DNA of 36,357 nt from Gammaproteobacteria bacterium (lineage in GTDB: Bacteria > Pseudomonadota > Gammaproteobacteria > UBA6429 > Thiohalophilaceae). The first letter of the stretch is position 1, and every line of letters starts with the position of its first letter. Positions 31,327 to 36,357 of this stretch are shown piece after piece. The translations under genes and the position numbers were made by a program. The stretch spans positions 1 to 36,357 of the forward strand of contig JAJRYG010000036.1 in NCBI GenBank assembly GCA_024275915.1. The letters run 5' to 3'. The notes beneath the pieces are model-generated. The model was not told the DNA's origin, did not search any database, and saw only the letters and a program-made list of their open reading frames with translations.

Positions 31327-31950
31327 TTATCTGCGCCTCTTTTTCTTCTTCTTTTTACGTGACTGGGCAATTTCATCTTCATCCATGTAACGGTAGGTCT
31401 TGGCTTGCACGTCCATCCTCAGGTTGCCTTTCTTGTCACCCTTGATGATGATGTTGTGCAGGGTGACAATCCTTGGCAGGGAAGCAATTCCACTGACAAA
31501 GCGGCCAAACTGATGATAACTGCCGGTCATTTTCATCTTGATGGGCAGTTCGGCATAAAAATCAATTTTTCTTTCAGATTCGGGTTTGAAATACTGGAAT
31601 TCGATACCACTGGCCAGACCGGTCTGGGAAATCTCAACCAGCAGCTGTTCGACTTCCGTTTTGCTGGGCAGTTGTCTCAGCATGGTGCCAAACGAGGTTT
31701 CCATTTCTGCCAGTTGCTGCTTGTAGGCATCGAGATTGGCGGCCTTGGCCTGTTTTTTCTCGAATTCGCTCTTCAGGCGGTTTTCCTGTGCGCGGTTTCG
31801 ATCCAGCTCATCCAGCTGGCTACTGATGTCGAGAAAATAACCCAGCGCCAGGACAATGATGCAGACGACGGCAATCAGGGTTGCCTTGATGGCCATGGGC
31901 CAGCTGCCAATGGCAGACAGGTCTAGTTCATTAAGATCGAAATTTTTCAT
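31327..31950 (-). CDS. pilO: Type IV pilus inner-membrane protein PilO
   Basis: PilO pairs with PilN as a membrane heterodimer of the pilus alignment complex. The 207 residues contain a short cytosolic N-terminus, one helix (AIKATLIAVVCIIVLALGYF), a coiled coil (LDELDRNRAQENRLKSEFEK) and a periplasmic ferredoxin-like domain (VEQLLVEISQTGLASGIEF). The extreme C-terminus is a polybasic run, RKKKKKKRRR, not typical of the family, encoded by an A-rich stretch at about 31330-31360. The start overlaps the pilN stop by 4 bases (ATGA). Confidence 0.95.
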   Translation of the reverse strand: MKNFDLNELDLSAIGSWPMAIKATLIAVVCIIVLALGYFLDISSQLDELDRNRAQENRLKSEFEKKQAKAANLDAYKQQLAEMETSFGTMLRQLPSKTEVEQLLVEISQTGLASGIEFQYFKPESERKIDFYAELPIKMKMTGSYHQFGRFVSGIASLPRIVTLHNIIIKGDKKGNLRMDVQAKTYRYMDEDEIAQSRKKKKKKRRR

Positions 31951-32506
31951 TTCTTGTCATCGACCTTTTTACGTTTTTGTTTGGCTCGGAGGGTAAAGAT
32001 GCGTTCATTGCTGTCACCCCGGCCTTTCTTCTGGATGATATCCAGCTTCGGTTCAGCCAGCCATTCTGATGCCTCGATATTGCGCATCAGGGCTGAGACT
32101 CGTGCATTGGACTGGGCGACGCCTTTCATCACCAGGTCCTTGCCCGATTGTTTCAGCTCGGTGAGGTAAACACCTTCGGGCATGACCTTGATAAGCTCAT
32201 CGAACAGATGCACGACTTCTGGCCGGTTATACTGCAGGGTTTCGATGACTTCCATGCGTGCCAGCAGGCTTTTTTTCTGCTTGGACAGGGTATCTATTTC
32301 CTTGATTTGCTTTTCGACCTTGGCGATTTCCTTCTTGAGGAATTCGTTGCGGGATTTCTGGTGATCGATCATCCCGGCTACCTGGATATGCACCAGGGCA
32401 ATGATGGCCAACATGAGGAACACCGACAGCCCCATGATGGTCAGGAACTGGCGTTGCTGTTCCTTGCGCAGTTCCTGGCGCCAGGGCAGGAGATTGATAT
32501 GAGCCA

Positions 32507-32507
<1 letters not shown>
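31947..32507 (-). CDS. pilN: Type IV pilus inner-membrane protein PilN
   Basis: PilN contacts PilM through the conserved N-terminal MAHINLLPWRQELR and crosses the membrane once (FLTIMGLSVFLMLAIIALVH). A coiled coil (EFLKKEIAKVEKQIKEIDTL) and a periplasmic domain (MPEGVYLTELKQSGKDLVMK) follow. Length 186 is normal. The C-terminus, like that of PilO, is basic (RAKQKRKKVDDKK). The start shares one base with the pilM stop (TAATG), so the genes are translationally coupled. Confidence 0.96.
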
Positions 32508-33586
<1,079 letters not shown>

Positions 33587-33614
33587 TTAATTGCTTTGGG
33601 TTACAAGAAATATA

Positions 33615-33643
33615 TGTATAACTACATTAGGTTTCAGAGTCAA
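33615..33643 (-). promoter_or_regulatory. Promoter of pilMNOPQ
   Basis: TTGACT and TATACA are spaced by 17 bases on the minus strand, 38 bases before the pilM ATG, in the AT-rich 186-base divergent region. Confidence 0.6.
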
Positions 33644-33706
33644 CTATAGGACATACAATGAATAATTACAAATCCAGATTAGTTTTCATTTCATTGAAGC
33701 GATATA

Positions 33707-33735
33707 CTGACAGTTCAGGCGTTATCGGTTACTTT
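33707..33735 (+). promoter_or_regulatory. Promoter of mrcA
   Basis: CTGACA and TACTTT are spaced by 17 bases on the plus strand; transcription would begin near 33742, about 22 bases before the ATG with AAGG as ribosome site. Moderate match only. Confidence 0.4.
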
Positions 33736-33763
33736 ATCCTGAATCTTTATATCTAAGGTAGAC

Positions 33764-36334
33764 ATGAAGCCCATTTTTAAGAAGCTGGTCACATTTTTAG
33801 CGGTCACTTTCCTCATTTTCTCCCTGCTCGGTGTCATTGGACTTTTTGGTGCCTATGCCTACCTGACCCCGCGCTTGCCGGAAATCGATACCTTGAAAGA
33901 CGTCAAGTTGCAGGTGCCGTTGCGGGTTTTCAGCAAGGATGGGGGGCTGATTGCCGAATTCGGTGAAATGAAGCGCATTCCTCTCAGGTATGAACAGTTC
34001 CCCGATTACCTGATTAAGGCGGTGCTGGCGGCCGAGGATGATCGCTTTTTCGAACACCCGGGGGTGGACTACCAGGGTATCCTGCGCGCGGTCTTCCATC
34101 TGATCCGCACCGGTGAAAAGGGCCAGGGCGGCAGCACCATTACCATGCAGGTGGCACGCAATTTCTTTCTGTCGCGGGAAAAGACCTACCTGCGCAAGCT
34201 CAATGAAATCTTCCTTGCCCTCAAAATAGAAAAGGAACTGAGCAAGGAAGACATCCTCACCCTGTACCTGAACAAGATATACCTCGGCAAACGGGCCTAT
34301 GGCTTTGCTGCGGCCGCCAAGGTCTACTATGGCCGGAACCTGTCCGAACTGACCCTGCCCGAGCTGGCGATGATCGCCGGCCTGCCCAAGGCGCCTTCGC
34401 GCTATAACCCGGTGGTCAATCCCGAGCGGGCCGAGATTCGCCGCAATTATGTGCTGGGTCGCATGTATGCCCTGAACTATATCGACAAGGCCCAGTACGA
34501 GAGCGCCTTGCAGGACGATGTACATGCGGTGGTGCATGGCCTGGCTCTGGATCTCAAGGCCCCTTATGTGGCCGAAATGGTCCGCAACGAAATGGTCCGG
34601 CGCTATGGAGAAAAGACCTATACCGATGGTTATCAGGTTTACACCACCATCGATGCGCCGGCCCAGCGTGGCGCCAATACGGCCCTGCGCAATGCCCTGC
34701 TGGCCTACGACCGGCGTCACGGTTACCGGGGCATCGAAGGACACGTGGAGGTGGATACCGCGGAAGACGACTTCGAGGCCTGGAACGCGGCACTGGCCGA
34801 CTATTCGGCTTATGACAGTTTTGCCCCGGCGGTGGTGATTGCCCTGGAAGAGCAGGCGGCCTGGGCCTGGACCCGCGACAGGCGGCTGGTCTACCTGCCC
34901 TGGGAGCAGCTCAGCTGGGCACGCAAGTACATCGACGACAACCATGTGGGTCCCGAGCTGAAAAAAGCCTCGGATCTGCTGGCGGTGGGTGACATCATCT
35001 ACACCTCGCCGGCAAGACGGGGCTGCAGCTGGCTGGCGAAAAAACCCACTGTGTCCGGTGCTCTGGTTTCACTGAACCCCGATGACGGGGCCATCAAGGC
35101 CCTGGTGGGGGGCTTCGACTTCTATGCCAGCAAGTTCAACCGGGTCATCCAGGCCAAGCGCCAGCCCGGTTCCAGTTTCAAACCCTTTATCTACACGGCG
35201 GCACTGGACAAGGGCTTTACCACGGCGACCATCATCAATGATGCCCCGGTGGTCTTCGATGCCCCCGGACTCGAAGATACCTGGCGGCCGGAAAATTACA
35301 GTGGTCATTTCTACGGGCCTACCCGTCTGCGTCAGGCCCTGATCAAGTCGCGCAACCTGGTGTCGATTCGCCTGCTCAGAGACATCGGCATCGGTTATGC
35401 GGTGCGTTACGTGACCCGTTTCGGTTTCGACAGAAAGGGCCTGCCCCGGGATCTGTCACTGGCACTGGGCAGCGGTTCCCTGACGCCCCTGTCACTGGCG
35501 CGGGGCTATGCGGTGTTCGCCAATGGCGGTTACCGGCCCGACCCCTATCTCGTCGACTACATCCTGGATTCCAAGGGGCGTGTGGTCTGGCTGGCACAGC
35601 CAAGGCAGGTTTGTCCCAGTTGTTCCGATGCCCGCGAAGCCAAGGCCGAAGCCCGACGTGAGGCCAGTCGGGGACTCAGCGAGGAACAAAGGCAGGCCGA
35701 GAAAACGGCCCGTCGGCAAGAAAAGGCCAGCCAGGCCGAGGCGGCCCGCCTTGCCAGGGCCCGGTTCGATGCCCTGAGCGAAAAGGACCGGCAGTTTGCC
35801 TTGGCCGGCCCGCCGGTTATCAAGCCGGCGCCCCGGGTGCTCGAGCCGCGGGTGGCCTTTCTCATGAACACCATGCTGCGGGATGTGATCCGCTACGGTA
35901 CCGGCCGGCGGGCCCTGGTGCTGCGGCGCAAGGATCTGGCCGGCAAGACCGGCACCACCAACGATCAGCGTGATGCCTGGTTCTCGGGCTTCAATCGCAA
36001 TGTGGCCACCATCGCCTGGGTCGGTTTCGACAATCCCCGGCCGCTGGGGGATCGGGAAACCGGCGCCCGTGCGGCCCTGCCCATGTGGATCGACTTCATG
36101 CGGGTGGCACTGAAGAACGAGCCTGAATCGGAACTGGAGCAGCCACCGGGTATCGTCTCGGTGCGCATCGATGCCGAAACCGGTGAACTGGCCGGACCCG
36201 GCAGCAAGAATACGATGTTCGAATACTTCCGTACGGAACATGTCCCCACCCGGCATGCCGAAGACCAACCTCTGCAGCCGGACAGTCCCGACATGGAACC
36301 TGGCAGCGGTGACATAACCGAAGAACTGTTTTAG
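33764..36334 (+). CDS. mrcA: Class A penicillin-binding protein 1A
   Basis: This bifunctional enzyme polymerises and cross-links peptidoglycan on the outer face of the inner membrane. The 856 residues begin with a cytosolic tip and one membrane helix (about 9-33). The GT51 domain follows, with catalytic Glu91 in AAEDDRFFEHPGVD and GGSTITMQVARNFFL. An OB-like insert comes next, then the transpeptidase: SSFK with Ser470, SRN at 529-531, KTGT at 728-731. Between the last two lie a CPSC motif (617-620) and a very charged Ala/Arg/Glu helix (about 623-675). Length and motif spacing match E. coli PBP1a. It is divergent from pilM and ends 23 bases before the window edge. Confidence 0.97.
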   Translation: MKPIFKKLVTFLAVTFLIFSLLGVIGLFGAYAYLTPRLPEIDTLKDVKLQVPLRVFSKDGGLIAEFGEMKRIPLRYEQFPDYLIKAVLAAEDDRFFEHPGVDYQGILRAVFHLIRTGEKGQGGSTITMQVARNFFLSREKTYLRKLNEIFLALKIEKELSKEDILTLYLNKIYLGKRAYGFAAAAKVYYGRNLSELTLPELAMIAGLPKAPSRYNPVVNPERAEIRRNYVLGRMYALNYIDKAQYESALQDDVHAVVHGLALDLKAPYVAEMVRNEMVRRYGEKTYTDGYQVYTTIDAPAQRGANTALRNALLAYDRRHGYRGIEGHVEVDTAEDDFEAWNAALADYSAYDSFAPAVVIALEEQAAWAWTRDRRLVYLPWEQLSWARKYIDDNHVGPELKKASDLLAVGDIIYTSPARRGCSWLAKKPTVSGALVSLNPDDGAIKALVGGFDFYASKFNRVIQAKRQPGSSFKPFIYTAALDKGFTTATIINDAPVVFDAPGLEDTWRPENYSGHFYGPTRLRQALIKSRNLVSIRLLRDIGIGYAVRYVTRFGFDRKGLPRDLSLALGSGSLTPLSLARGYAVFANGGYRPDPYLVDYILDSKGRVVWLAQPRQVCPSCSDAREAKAEARREASRGLSEEQRQAEKTARRQEKASQAEAARLARARFDALSEKDRQFALAGPPVIKPAPRVLEPRVAFLMNTMLRDVIRYGTGRRALVLRRKDLAGKTGTTNDQRDAWFSGFNRNVATIAWVGFDNPRPLGDRETGARAALPMWIDFMRVALKNEPESELEQPPGIVSVRIDAETGELAGPGSKNTMFEYFRTEHVPTRHAEDQPLQPDSPDMEPGSGDITEELF

Positions 36335-36357
36335 CGAGCCTCCGAGAAAACATGGGA

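Noticed and set aside
35612-35790. CPSC motif and charged helix in PBP1A as a novel insertion
   Set aside because: The distance between the SxN and KTGT motifs is about the same as in E. coli PBP1a, which also has an insert here; the sequence is unusual but the architecture is not.

Overview
The window is a chromosomal segment of a gammaproteobacterium. The best evidence is the right half, which carries the classic gammaproteobacterial block ponA/mrcA <-> pilMNOPQ-aroK-aroB-(dgt)-(damX-like)-gltB-gltD-hemE. The presence of a type IV pilus alignment complex, an LplT-PlsC-Aas fusion and GC-rich coding sequence would fit a free-living environmental lineage (Chromatiales-like is a guess; nothing in the window fixes the genus). 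Nearly every gene lies on the minus strand; the exceptions are a broken IS66 transposase (about 9.7-10.8 kb) and mrcA (33.8-36.3 kb).

Left, accessory-looking region (1-15.1 kb). It opens with the remains of an IS3-family orfA broken by an in-frame TAA. Next is a 1724-residue exported mosaic protein (580-5754): a TIGR03790-like N-terminal region, ten calcium-binding-type DxDxDG repeats in two blocks, a right-handed beta-helix segment and a C-terminal domain resembling IgGFc-binding/adhesin modules. Its gene has a run of nine G in the coding strand. It is followed (leftwards) by a UUCG-loop terminator and preceded by a sigma70-like promoter with a leader of about 285 nt. Then come a DUF2797 zinc-type protein, a DUF5666 lipoprotein, two small proteins (a coiled coil and a two-helix membrane protein), the 5'-truncated and frameshifted IS66 tnpC, a stand-alone FHA protein, and a 1161-residue lysophospholipid flippase-acyltransferase-acyl-ACP synthetase fusion.

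Right, core region (15.3-36.4 kb). hemE, gltD and gltB (haem and glutamate synthesis) are followed upstream by a DamX/ExeA-like AAA ATPase with an IPT-like domain and two SPOR domains, translationally coupled to a tiny WGR-domain protein. Then come a dgt-like dNTP triphosphohydrolase gene interrupted by one in-frame TAA, aroB and aroK (shikimate pathway), and pilQPONM, a tightly packed operon for the type IV pilus secretin and inner-membrane alignment complex. A 186-bp divergent promoter region separates pilM from mrcA, a class A penicillin-binding protein.

No tRNA, rRNA, CRISPR array or defence operon was seen. The points most worth following up are the mosaic exported protein with its G9 tract, the coupled WGR + AAA-IPT-SPOR-SPOR pair in an otherwise core operon, and the nonsense codon in dgt.
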